Below, in pieces: positions 22,444-33,598 of a stretch of DNA of 64,000 nucleotides (the stretch's first letter is position 1; every line of letters begins with the position of its first letter). The stretch spans positions 372,001 through 436,000 of the forward strand of contig WAID01000015.1 in assembly GCA_016584495.1 (NCBI GenBank). Reading direction: 5' to 3'. Position numbers and translations under genes: made by a program. The notes below the pieces were generated by a model. That model was given only the letters and a program-made list of their open reading frames with translations. It was not told where the DNA came from and searched no databases. This stretch comes from Celoporthe dispersa. Lineage: Eukaryota > Ascomycota > Sordariomycetes > Diaporthales > Cryphonectriaceae.

Positions 22444-23606
22444 ATGGACAACAGAACAACGACAGAGGCCGCAGAGCGCCTCCGATCGAGGAAGCCCGTC
22501 CCCACGCCGGTGCCGGCATATCTGCCTTCCGCAGGCTCACCCTTGACCGTGGATCAAGAGCTCTACGACAGCGTGCAGAGGGCCCCTCGGGAGCTCACCG
22601 AGGAGTTTACGCTCCCCATCCGGTCGGGCAGGGCGTGGAAGGCCCCAGCCGGGTCCATTGTTAGGATCAGCACGCCCGAGGGTGCGCAGGTGGGTGCGTA
22701 AAGACCCCGATACCAGAAGTCGGCCCCCCTGCCATCATTGAGCCGCCGCTGGCTGGAAGGAGGAACAAGAGCAGAAGGAGGAAAAGGAGACCCACAAGCT
22801 CGCTGACCCGCACGACAAGGCGACCTCAACATCTGGAATGCCCACAACCCCCGTGAGCGCTTCTGGGCCAGCCGGACCAGACAGCTCCACGCCGCACACG
22901 TGACGACCCACGACCGCCTCTGGTCCTGCCTGCCCTACGTGCGCCCCCTGGTGACCATCCTCGCCGACAGCCTCGCCTGGTACGGCGAGGATGAGCACGG
23001 CGGGCGCGTGCACGACCTGCTCGGCACCCGCTGCGACCCATACATCAACACCGTGCTGTCCGGCCAGACGTACGATTTCCACTGCCACTCGAACCTGACC
23101 CGGGCTGTGCTGCCGTTTGGCCTGTGCGAGTCGGACGTGCATGATGTCCTGAATGTGTTCCAGGTGACCGGGCTGGACGAGAAGGGCCGGTATTTCATGA
23201 GCCCCTGTCCTGCGGAGAAGGGAGACTTTATCGAGTTCCTGGCTGAGCAGGACGTTCTTATGGCGCTGAGTATGTTGTTTCCCCCCTCCGCCCCCTTCCC
23301 TCCCCCCCCCCGGGCTCTGCTGCACCGCGTGGCTGGGATCCTCAAGCTCTGGGAGCTGACCCGTGCTGGAACCACGACGGAAAAGGCACCTGTCCAGGCG
23401 GTGACCTGTCGCTGTGGGGCTTCGGCAGCGACAGCGAGAAGGAGATGATCAAGTGCTGCCGGCCGCTCAAGGTCGAGGTCTTCCGGCTGGCCGACGGGGA
23501 GATGTTGACCAGGGCAGGCTGGAAGCCATCTGAGGTGTCCAAATACCAGGACAGACATGGGATGAGGGTGCCGGTGGGTGAGTACGAGGCTGTGTCCAAG
23601 GCGTAG
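22444..23606 (+). CDS. DUF1989 (urea carboxylase-associated) family protein
   Basis: Exons 22444-22693, 22820-23269 and 23386-23606 give 306 residues; both introns are in phase 1. Junction 1 restores EGAQVGDLNIWNAHNP and junction 2 restores MALSTCPGGDLSLWGFG, both family-typical. Other signatures: GSIVRI, LWSCLPYVRPLVTILAD, CDPYINTVLSG, FHCHSNLTRAV (possible metal-binding His/Cys), NVFQVTGLDEKGRYF. The domain occurs in bacterial operons with urea carboxylase and allophanate hydrolase, and as stand-alone fungal proteins of unknown activity. The exon-2 donor is followed by a C-rich intron. Confidence 0.88.
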
Positions 23607-24123
23607 TGGTTAGACGACAACAGGAGAGGTCTCAAAAGCCTGAATGGGCGGGCATATTCTAGCTGCACGAGAGGCTGGGACGCGGAGGGGGACGGGAACG
23701 GAGGTGAGAACAGGTTCGCCGAGCTGCCGAAGAGGAGGGAAGGGAGTAAGCCGTCCAGATGGAGACACTCTGTATCTGTGTATAGAGTCAGAAGACAACC
23801 TGCTACTCTGGTACTCTAATCTTGTAGGATGCTCTGCTCGTGTTCTTTGAAATATACTGCAAGAGACCAATATGCAGAAAGGAAGGGCTCGCTCAAGGGT
23901 GGCCCAGGCTGTCCAGGGTTCGGCCCAGGGTTACGGCACCGCGCCTACCTCTGCTGCTTAGGCAGAATCTAATGCCTGTGAAACTGCAGGTGCGAGCTCG
24001 ACGCGTCGAACCTTCCCTCACCCTCGCAGCTCTCTCTCTCCCTCCTCATCCACGCATCTTCAGGAAGAACTCGTTACTTTTCTCCAAGATCCGAGCGAGA
24101 ACCGTGGACAGCGGCGGAGGCCC
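23607..24123. other. Intergenic
   Basis: 517 bases between the DUF1989 stop and the HD-domain start. C/T-rich sequence (24010-24050) precedes the next ATG. No other feature seen. Confidence 0.45.
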
Positions 24124-24852
24124 ATGATGTCCGGCACAGGTCAAGCCCCAGGCGAACCCCACCGGGTACAAGCAACACCCAGTGCTGCTGCTGCAGACAC
24201 AGAGCTGATTGCCGCGGTGGAGGACTATGTCGAGGAGTACATGTCCCATTACGACGCATCGCACGACTACAGCCATATACGGAGGGTCCTGGGGCAGGCT
24301 ATGCTCATCCTGAGAGAAGAGCAGGGCGCGCAGCCAGCACAGGACCAGCCAGGCACGACGGGAATTCAATACGACGAGACCCTCGTCACCCTCGGCGCCC
24401 TCCTCCACGACGTGGGCGACAAGAAGTACCTGCAGGCCGGCCAGGACCCCGCCACCCTGGTCCGCGACACGCTCCTGGGGATGGGAGCGCCCGCAGAGCT
24501 GGCGAGCCGCGTGCAGGACCTCGTGCTGCACGTGTCCTTCTCCACCGAGAAGAGAGACCCCCGCGCGGTCCTGGAAAAGGTCGCCGCGATCCCAGAGCTA
24601 GCCATCGTGCAGGATGCGGACCGGCTGGACGCCATCGGGGCCGTGGGCATTGCCAGGTGCTTTGCCTACACGGGAGCCAAGGGGAGGGAGAACGGGCTGG
24701 ACGGGGCCATCGGGCACTTTGTGGAGAAGCTGGAGCTCCTGGAGGGGATGATGAAGACGGAGGCGGGGAGGAGGCTTGCGAGGGAGCGGACGGAGAGGCT
24801 CAAGGTGTTTAGGGGATGGTGGGAGAGCGAGAACCAGGGGGGGTCGTCGTAA
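24124..24852 (+). CDS. HD-domain phosphohydrolase
   Basis: Single exon, 242 residues (or 241 from the second Met). Metal ligands of the HD superfamily are in order: His in SHDYSHIRRV (about 47 and 51), His-Asp in LGALLHDVGDKK (95-96), and the distal Asp in IVQDADRLDAIGAVG (about 164-166). Residues 101-150 are the usual helical linker (VRDTLLGMGAPAELASRV). Length and layout fit the YedJ-like group, metal-dependent phosphohydrolases acting on small phosphates or nucleotides, substrate uncertain. No targeting signal. Same strand as the DUF1989 gene, 517 bp away. Confidence 0.9.
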   Translation: MMSGTGQAPGEPHRVQATPSAAAADTELIAAVEDYVEEYMSHYDASHDYSHIRRVLGQAMLILREEQGAQPAQDQPGTTGIQYDETLVTLGALLHDVGDKKYLQAGQDPATLVRDTLLGMGAPAELASRVQDLVLHVSFSTEKRDPRAVLEKVAAIPELAIVQDADRLDAIGAVGIARCFAYTGAKGRENGLDGAIGHFVEKLELLEGMMKTEAGRRLARERTERLKVFRGWWESENQGGSS

Positions 24853-26040
24853 GGAGGCGGAGGAGATGTGAGTTACGGCTCTCTGTACCGTTATCATGAT
24901 ACCAGGAGACAAAACACTGCTGTAATTCTGAGGACAGCCAGGGTGTACCTAATTCTCAAGAGCACGATGCCGGCTCTTCGCACGAGACTGCCTAGACATT
25001 ACAATAGCTAGCTAGTATCAAAAAAAAAAATCAAAAAAAAAAAAACCAAAAAAACCAAAAAAAAACCAAAAAAAAAAAACCGTGAACTGAGCTGAGCTGA
25101 GCTGAAAGTTGTTTCTCTGAGAGCACATGGCACAGCACTAGACAAGTTTTTGTAACTAATCATCACTCACGAGCTCTCATCAAGTTAAGATGCGCAAGAA
25201 TGTCATGTCGTGATTTTATAAGTGAACTTAGGCACACCGGATGCAGTAACTAACTACGAACTATCCACTCATTCCAAACATGTATATTTACTTAGGTAGC
25301 CAGGAGATCTGCAAAATTACGCGTACAGAGAAATACGGGCGTCAGACAGTCATGCAGTGCTGACATGCGGCTCAGTTGAGAGATCTGAGCGCTCTAACGC
25401 GACCAGTATCAGGAACGCATCAAAGGATGCTGGGACTCCCCCTCGGGGCCGGGCCATTCATCACCCCGAGGAAGCATGTGGCTGCTGTTAGCCTGAGCTG
25501 TGCAGTCCAATCGCGTGGCCCGACAGATGAAACAAGTCGATGGCCCGCGGATACATAAAAGTGATGCCATCATCGCTGTCCAAGATACTCTCTACGAATA
25601 CGTAGGCATGACTGTCGGCAGGACTGAAGACGGCACACCACCGCTGCTGATTATCGGTTTGCCATCCTCGAGCGCCGAGGACACAGAGGTACCAACATAT
25701 TCATAAAAACTACCACATACGTACCTGGCTGGGGAGAGAGCCAGGCAGTAAGAAGACTCATTCATCCTTCCCGGAACGTACGGCTGCCAACTACCCCTGA
25801 CGTCACGTCACACTGTACACGTCAGACCACTCGTGCATCTATGCAGACAGGTGCAACTGAATAACACACGATTGGTTCTCTACCGGGACTGGGCTCTCAC
25901 AGAGGACTCTTGAGTGACACGCACCTCTGCCTTCTTCTCTTGTCGTCTTCGTTTCTCTCTGCTGAACAGAGACGCCCTGCAGGCCAGCCAGCAGACTAGA
26001 CCAACCAGCCAAGCAGCCAAAACAACCAACCAGAGAAGAG
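24853..26040. other. Intergenic 1.2 kb with A-rich tract
   Basis: Includes a run of poly-A blocks broken by single TC/CC pairs (25020-25079), then four tandem GAGCT units (25087-25106). The last 250 bases, with repeated CCAGCC/AACCAACC, lead into the fasciclin gene and look like its 5' UTR. No other gene seen. Confidence 0.5.
25020..25106 (+). repeat. Interrupted poly-A block plus GAGCT repeat
   Basis: A-runs of 7-13 separated by TC or CC, followed by (GAGCT)4. Could be a retroposed poly-A remnant or simple replication slippage; no element body is visible upstream. Confidence 0.7.
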
Positions 26041-27539
26041 ATGAAGACTGCCACGTTGTTACCGTTCGCCGCTCTGGCCAGCGGCTTCGTCGTCCCCGAC
26101 GCTCAAGTATTCGCCCAGCTTCCCGTCCACGGGGAGCAGCCTCACGATGACGTCTCCTGGCTGGACTGGCTGCCGTCGGCGGACGCAGTCACCGCGTCGG
26201 TTCATGATGTGGTAGACACACTGTCCACGAGCATCGAGGATGCCGTGCGCGACATCAGGGGGCGGCTCGAGAACGAACTCGAGACCCTCTTCGACGAGGA
26301 CGAGGATGATGGCGTCGACGCCTTGTTGGACAGGCCGCACCACGGCGGGCACAGGCACAAGCACGAGCCCAATGAGACCATCTACCAGCTCCTCAGCAAG
26401 AGCAAGTACACGACCAGGTTCAAGGCGCTGGTCGACCAGCACGAGGACATCGTCGACATCCTCAACAGCACCTCGGCAAATTACACCCTGTTCGTCCCCG
26501 TCGACAAGGCCTTTGAGCACATCCCCGAGGGCCACAAGCCCTCCAAGGACTTTGTCAAGGCGGTCCTCAAATATCACATCGGGCTCGGCCTGTATCCGGC
26601 GGGCCGGGTGCTGGTCACGCACACGCTGCCGACGGTTCTGGAGGAGCCTCTGCTCGGAGACAGGCCCCAGAGGCTGAGGACGAGCGTCGGCCTCTTGTCT
26701 GGTGTCAGGGTGAACTTTTACAGCAAGGTCATCGCTGTTGATATTGTACGTACCTATCTTTTTGGGGGGGGGGTTTTTTTTGCGAACAGACTCTCCACTC
26801 CTACTCCAGATGATCAATAGCCAACTAACACGGGTGAAAAAAACACAGCCGGCCACGAATGGAGTCATCCACGCGGTCAGGAGCATCCTGGTCCCCCCGC
26901 CTATGGTCGGCCGGGTGCTCACGCTGTTCCCCTCGAGGTTCTCGACGCTCCTGCTGGCCTTTGAGAAGACCAACTTCACGAGCTACATCCACGGCATCAA
27001 GATGGCCGGCAGCACCGTCTTCGCGCCCGACAACGCCGCCTTCGCCAGGCTCGGCCCAGCCGCCAACGCCTTCCTGTTCAACACGCACAAGGGCCTCGGG
27101 TACCTCAAGGCGCTGCTCAAGTACCACATCGTCCCCGATGAGCTCGTCTACTCGGACGCGTACTACTCGGGCCCGGACAGTGGTGGTGAGGACGCCGGCG
27201 CGCGAGAGGATGTCGGGCGCGGGCACACCCACCTCGACGTCCCGACGCTGCTGGGCGACAAGAATATCGCTATTGATGTGGCCAGGCTCGGTGGCATTAT
27301 CCGGGTCAAGCTGAACGGGCATATCCCCATCGCCACACAGGACGGCATTGCGAAGAACGGCGTGATCCACCTGCCCGCCCGTGTCCTCATCCCGCCTCAC
27401 GAGCATCAGGGGGGAGCATGTCGAGGAGATGGGCGAGGAGATCAGTGTCGAGGAGCTCATGGAGAGGTTGGCTGGCTACGTCGACGAGCCTGTCGATGGT
27501 GAGGACCAGAGAAAGAAGGGAGTCGAGGCGGAACTTTAG
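26041..27539 (+). CDS. Secreted two-domain fasciclin (FAS1) protein, frame break near 3' end
   Basis: Exons 26041-26745 and 26849-27539, phase-0 intron with a GTACGT donor. A signal peptide (MKTATLLPFAALASGFVVP) is followed by an acidic/His-rich spacer and two FAS1 domains. Domain 1 has TIYQLLSKSKYTTRFKALV and YTLFVPVDKAFEHIPEGH; domain 2 has STVFAPDNAAFARLG and LKALLKYHIVPDELVYSD and ends GVIHLPARVLIPP. At the G6 run 27409-27414 the frame shifts. As read, it ends at 27502 with an unrelated tail. With one G fewer it continues as an acidic EEISVEELMERLAGYVDE tail to 27539 (464 residues), which fits fungal relatives. Probable extracellular or cell-wall adhesion protein; no GPI signal is obvious. 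Confidence 0.88.
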
Positions 27540-28605
27540 GGTCTGTAGGGAGGCAGGGAGATGAGTTAGGTGGGGGGGGGGGGATAAGAACGAAAAAGAG
27601 AGCTTACGGTTACTGTCACTTGGTTTGGAAGATTGAGGCTGTCTTTGCAGGGATGCAGAGCTGGGATGGTGAGTGGCCTGCGGCAGTAAAGTGTGAATTC
27701 ATGATTATTATGCCACTCACTTCAAGCGTGACTTCGCCTATGTATTATGAAAAGGGTCAACAATAATCTCACTGAAGGGAAAGAAAAAGAAAAGAGGGAT
27801 AAAAAGGCAAAACAATGCAGTTATAAACTATCTCTCAGTGGGTTCACATACGTACGACCATACCTTGCGGAAAACTTGAGATCCCGTCTGCTCTCCCCTA
27901 AATAAGCCGCCAAGGGCTGGATTAGTAGTCCAGTGGGTGATGATTGGCGAATACCCTGTGTTGTACGTTTTGAATTTTGCCCTTTTTTTCTTTCTCTTTT
28001 TTTCTTTTCTTTCTTTCTCTTTTTCCTCCTTCTTCTCTTCTTCTATCCGTTTTCCAACCTTTTCCTCTCCTATCTCTGTTCTTCTCATTCATTTCCTGTG
28101 GTGTCTTCTTGTTTGAGCTCTGCGGTGGGCGGAAGGATGCCAGAGTTGGTTGTTGTGTGGTGGTGAAGGTGCCCATGGCTTGAGCATTTCTTCGTCGCGC
28201 GGCTGCAAGCTCTGTTGATAAAGTGGCTCTCACTGTAGAATTATAAAATAATATCACTGCACTCACCACAGCAATTATCGGCGGTAGAGATCATATGAAG
28301 GGCCAGCTCTAATCGAATTGGATCTTACGAGGAACTTGTTCAGGGCGCTGGAGAGGACCCACGGCCAGGGCCGGCAGCGTGCAAGTCCTGTAGAGTAACG
28401 TGGAGCCCTGGAGCCGACCTGGACCGTGGCCTCGGTCAGAGACATTAATAAATTCTCCCTCTCTCTCTCTTGCTATGAAGGATGTGCTTGACTTCAACAC
28501 ACAATCCAATTCCAAGCCGCCACGCCGCCCTTCAAGCTATCAAGCCAGGGCCTTTCTTTTTCCCACCCTTTCCTTTCCTTTTTCTTTTTTCTTTTTTCAT
28601 ACAAA
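27540..28605. other. Intergenic, CT-rich promoter side
   Basis: G10 at about 27573 after the fasciclin gene. Long T/C-rich tracts (27978-28045, 28545-28600) of the kind found upstream of highly expressed fungal genes precede the transporter ATG. No gene seen. Confidence 0.5.
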
Positions 28606-30642
28606 ATGGCGTCGAACCACGCACCACCAGACGCATCATCCACGCCCCTCCTGAGCGATGTACCAGGGAGGGACGCGCACTACGGCACAGGCCCAGAACC
28701 CCCCGCCGTAGCGGTTGCGGAAGCAGTCGCCGGTGCCGTGCCGACCGACCGGAACACCACCGCCACCACCACCTTTGCGCGGAACCTGGACGCGCTGGAT
28801 GCGTTCGCCATCATCATCTCCATCGTCATCGGCAGCGGCATCTTCACGTCTCCTGGGTCCATCGACACCAACGTGCCGTCGCCTGGCGTGGCGCTGGTCG
28901 TCTGGCTGGTGGGCGGGATCCTCGCCTGGACGGGGGCGAGCACGATGGCCGAGCTCGGGACAGCGATTCCTGGTGAGGGTATGTGTCATGCTCTGACGTG
29001 GGTTGTGGTATGTGATCTGTGTTTGTAGGAGTTGCTGATATATCGTCTCCATCTTGTAGGAGGCGTGCAGCCTTATCTCAAGTATATTTACGGTGATGTT
29101 TGGGGCCACCTGGCTGCATGGACGTGGGTCGTCGCCATCATGGTACGTGATTATCTCCTCAGCCCTACTTGACAACTTGAAAGGCAGCAAATATATATAT
29201 ATATATATATATATGCAAAGAAGAGAAAGGAAAGAAAAGAAAACCTGAAAGCCATCACATTCATTCTCACGTATACATGCAGCCTGCAACCCTGGCCATC
29301 CTGAGCATCGTCTTCGTCGAGAGCATCTTCTCCGCCGCCGGCGTGACAGACCAGGCCGCCAGCCCCTCGCACAAGCTCCTGTCCGTCCTAATCATGGCCG
29401 TCATGAACCTGGCCAACTCCATCAGCACCCGGGCCAGCACCCGCCTCAACAACTTCTTCGTCGGCACCAAGTTCCTGAGCATCTTCGGCGTTGTCCTCGC
29501 GGGCACCGTGGTCCTCCTCCTCCAGCTCGCCCGCCATGGGAGCGACAACGACGGCCGCGTCGGCGGTGGCGACTGGCGGGAGAGGAACTGGTTCGAGGAC
29601 CGCGACACCGTCCTCACCACACCGGGAGGGGGCCCGGCTGTGATCCACTGGCAGGACGTCAGCACCTGGGAGCTCCTGGGTCACCTCTCGGCGGCGCTGT
29701 ACGGGGCGCTCTGGGCGTATTCTGGCTGGGAGAAGGGCATCTACGTCTCTGCCGAGCTGTCGGACCCCGTGAGGCAGCTGCCTCTGGCCATCAACACCGC
29801 CATACCGACGATTGTGTTGTGTTTTCTCGCGGCTAATGCGGCCTATTACATTTTGCTGCCGTGGGATGTGGTGTCCACCACAGACAGCGTTGCCGTGGTA
29901 AGTCCTGCACTGAACCTGCACAGCATAACTCTCTCTCTCCACACACACACACACACACACACGCATATATATATATATATATATATATTCATGTGTACAT
30001 GTATCTGTGTGTATATTTATATACGACGTCTTTGGCAAACATCGTCTGACGGGGAGAACACTACAGACGGCCATCGCTCGCCTCCTCGGCCGCGGGTTCG
30101 GCATTACCGCCGCCGCTCTGATCTGCCTCGTCGTCGCCGGCTCTCTCCTGGGCAACTCCTTCGTCGCAGGCCGGATGGCAGTGGCAGCAGCCAACGCAGA
30201 CTGGCTACCCAGGGTCTTCGCCACCGTAGGAAAGGTAGGCCTAGGATCGACGGAGCAAGACGACGAGGAGGAGACGCAGGACCCCACAGGCAAGTCAGGC
30301 TCGGACGCCCCGCTCAACGCCATCCTGCTCAACACCCTCCTCTCCGCCCTCTTCATCTTCCTCGGCGACTTCCGCTCCCTCGTCACCTTCAACGGCCTGG
30401 GCGAGTACACCTTCTTCTTCCTCACCGTCCTGGGCGCCGTCGTCCTCAGGTTCCGCGAGCCCCAGCTGCGCCGCCCTTATAAGCCGCTGCTGCTCGTCCC
30501 CGTGGTATTCACGCTGGTGAGCGGCTTCGTCCTGGCCAGGGGGGCTGTCTTTGCGCCCGCGCAGGCGCTGGTCCTGGCTGGTGTGTGGGTGCTGGGGTAT
30601 CTCTTCTTTGTGCTGTGGCGTAGGAACTCAGGGCGGGAGTAA
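28606..30642 (+). CDS. APC-superfamily amino-acid transporter (4 exons)
   Basis: Exons 28606-28972, 29060-29142, 29283-29897 and 30067-30642 give 546 residues (phases 1, 0, 0). Residues 1-60 are a cytosolic low-complexity N-terminus. TM1 carries the APC unwound-helix motif in IIISIVIGSGIFTSPG (GSGIF). PYLKYIYGDVWGHLAAW, GALWAYSGWEKGIYVSAEL and LPLAINTAIPTIVLCFLAANAAYYILLP follow, consistent with about 12 helices. The pattern resembles fungal L-type/methionine permeases (Mup1/LAT group), but the substrate cannot be fixed from sequence. A loop at about 430-445 is acidic (EQDDEEETQDP). Introns 2 and 3 contain AT and AC/AT microsatellites. Plasma membrane expected. Confidence 0.9.
29189..29214 (+). 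repeat. (AT)n in transporter intron 2
   Basis: About 12 AT units inside the intron between exons 2 and 3 of the amino-acid transporter gene. Confidence 0.85.
29940..29988 (+). repeat. (AC)n(AT)n in transporter intron 3
   Basis: Compound microsatellite with the same AC-then-AT order as in the oxalate decarboxylase intron. It lies between donor and acceptor, so length changes would be tolerated. Confidence 0.85.
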
Positions 30643-33598
30643 GAAGAGGAGCCCGGTTGTCGGCACGGTGTATATTGTACTGCGAGAAAATCTGGAGCGG
30701 GGAGGGATGAATGCGTGATCACTACGCAGTGTATAGTTTAGCCGCCCAAACTGTCCTTCTTTGCGTCCAGTCCATGCCAGGCTGCTGTGCGCCCGGCTGC
30801 GGCTGACTTGAGAAGGTGGTAGGTAATTCATGGATCATTCTTCCCTGGTAGCACCGAATTGTTGCTCACTGCAGTTGTTCCTGGATGGATTCCTGATGCA
30901 GCTGTGATCGACTCCTTGCCTCTCTCGATGCTGTTGGCCCGCTTGATGGAGAGATGAGTTTACGACACCTCGTTAATACGCAGTGCGATGCAACTACAAG
31001 CTTCTTCAAGACAGGAAGATGTCGATCATCGGACAGACACTGCCAGCCAGTGTGGGCCTCAGAAGCAGGTACAACAGCAGACGCGTATGTACTGTAAATA
31101 TCTCTCTCCCTCTCTCCTGTGGCGACCTATCGTCAACATCAAAATCAAGTGGATCACTCACTACAGAGGACCGGAACTTGCAGACCCAGAAGCCCTCCGA
31201 TCTCGCCTCCCGCCCTCGTGACCTATCGCGCGTGCATACGTACAATGGCATTTCCACACACACAGAGAGAGAGACTTACGAGCAGGTGAGAGTCCCGGCT
31301 GAGGCCCAGAAAAGGTCTTGCCACCCCGCCTAGAGTATCATCAAGATGGGCGGGCTGGGGACCTCTCTAATCCACTTTAAGTTGGGGCCCGCTCGGGCTG
31401 GCTGGCTGGGACCTGCAGGTGACGGCGGTTCGGCGCTATCGATATGGAAACCATAGTTTTTTTTCTCTTTTTCTTTCTTCCTTCTCTCCTGTGGAGTGGG
31501 AGAGGAGAGGAGAGAGACTTATGCGCGCGCGCCCGCCCACTTTGTGTGCAGGAGAGAGAGAGAGTCAGAGAGGCTGACTGACTGGCGGCGGTACGATACC
31601 TCCGCTTCTCCAGCCAGACAGTTCAGCAGACCGCCTACTCACTCGTGAACCTGCTCTCTGGGTTACAGCAAGACCCACTTGCAGTGCCTCTTGATCGTAT
31701 AATACCTCATCACACCACCCAGTGTCCGGTGGGCTGCTGGGCTCCAAAACGGGAGGAGGTTCGCGGTTGCATGCCGGATCGTCTTCGATATCTACCTGTT
31801 CTGTGTCGAGGACGATCTGCAGGGAGATGAAGGGGGGGAGGGGTGCACTTCTGGGTCTTGAGAGAGAGGGAGAGGAAGAGAGAGGTCTTGCCGGCCAGTC
31901 CACCACCACGGAGCACGAAAGCAACTCCTAAGTGATCAAGATATTTATCGCCACATTCACAGCATTACAGGACACATGCGTGTTGCGTGTGGTGTTTGAT
32001 GTGGTAGGGTCCAGTCACATCCTCATCCCTCACCGAGTCCCCCGGCCGAGCTGCCGTGTCTGTGTGCATGTCTGCATGAAACTTCCCGAGACAATTGGGT
32101 ATCGTGACTGGTTTTTTTCTATTTATTATTGTGTCGACCTCACATCTGTGTACTAGTGGGATTAGCTAGCATATCTATCTAACTGCATGATCGACCTCGC
32201 AGGCGACCGTTGTGTGGTGTGAGTGTGAGTGTGTGTGTGTGTGTGTCCCGGCCCCGCGATCGACCTTGCATGCCGAAAGTAGTCTCAGGGGCAAGTTTTG
32301 GTCGCAACGGTGCTAGTGGAAAATTCCGTTATTGCAAGGAGAATAACGGGGTTGAGTGAGTGAGTGAATGTGTGTGTGTGTGTAGGTGTGAGTGGGTTGG
32401 TGGGTGCTGAAGAGTGAGTGCGTAGGCCTGTGATTTCTTGGGTGCTGGGGTTTTGATATCGGCGTTGCTTTTATCAAGAAGCCGACCTACCTTCCCCCTT
32501 TTGTGGCGGCACACGGTAGATAATGGCCAGGCGTGTCCAGATTCATGAGCTCGAGGGCCTGGAAGGGGGACGCGACTCGTTATTCCCTGCCACCTCTGGT
32601 ATTATTACTGTTGTGTTATGGACAGCCAGGAGGAGTCGATCAGGGACCAGGAAAGAAAATGATACAATACATGTACATTTTCCCCAACAAGATCATATCT
32701 CTCTCTCTGTGTCAGACCACTGCGGTTCAGGTGTGTACTGTAATCGATAACGTAGGTTGAATCCGCCCTTGAAAACCCCAACCCATCTCAACCTAATCTG
32801 CAAGTTTTCGGCTACCGAAAGAGGATGTCCAGAGGCATTGGTTGAAGAGGGGTAGCGCGGCATGGGTCCTCTTTTTCCTCTCCCCCCCCCCTTCTTCTCT
32901 CTCTCTCTCTCCCTCTCTCTTTCCTGCGTCACAATAGAGAGAATATCTTGTTCGCGTATGCAAGTCATTGCCCATCCTGCCAAAACGGGGCTGGGCCGAG
33001 GATGTGTGGTGGCACCCCCCGTGGGGGTATCGTCTCTCCTGTCACGATTAACACCTGCATAACCCAACCCAAGGCATGATACCGTTTCCTTTTTTTCCCA
33101 AGTAGCCTCAATACGCATTGGTGTGCGTATCTCTAGTGTGTGTGTGTGTGTCTGTGTGTGTGTGTTCTTGCATCACCGTGACATACGTATCACCTCGCAT
33201 ATACACCATCGGGGCTCCTCTAGACTGCTTTCCCTTTTTTTCCCTCCCCTGGCCCCACCCCGCCGCCACATTGCCAAGTGCCGTTCACGAACATGTACAA
33301 AATCGTGGCCAGGGCTCTCGTTCCTTGTCTGTTCTTGATTGCTTTGACGTCTCTCCTGTCGATGGAGCCTTGACACCTGGGATCTGCTGGATCGTAAGGT
33401 GTCCTGGAGGAGAGGCCCAAGACAACCTCTCTTTCTCCCTCTTCTCTCTATCACTCTCTCTCTCTCACACACACACACATACACACATACACCCCTCCTC
33501 CCTCACTTGCGCACTTATACATACGTACTTGCACGCGCACACACAACCCCTCCCTCTTCCCTCTTCACGGCTGTAGGAGGAGAAGAGACTCAGTCAAC
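30643..33598. other. 3 kb gene-poor region with GT/CA repeats
   Basis: No recognisable gene. Simple repeats: (GA)n near 31500-31562, (GTGAGT)n/(TG)n at 32218-32248 and 32355-32385, (TC)n at 32895-32930, (GT)n at 33137-33165, (CA)n at 33463-33490. A minus-strand open stretch at 31924-31565 was examined and matches nothing known. The final CT/CA-rich 150 bases are likely the 5' UTR of the rhodopsin-domain gene. Confidence 0.5.

Noticed and set aside
24124..24852. Operon of DUF1989 and HD genes
   Set aside because: Same strand, but 517 bp apart in a eukaryote; co-regulation is possible, a shared transcript unlikely.
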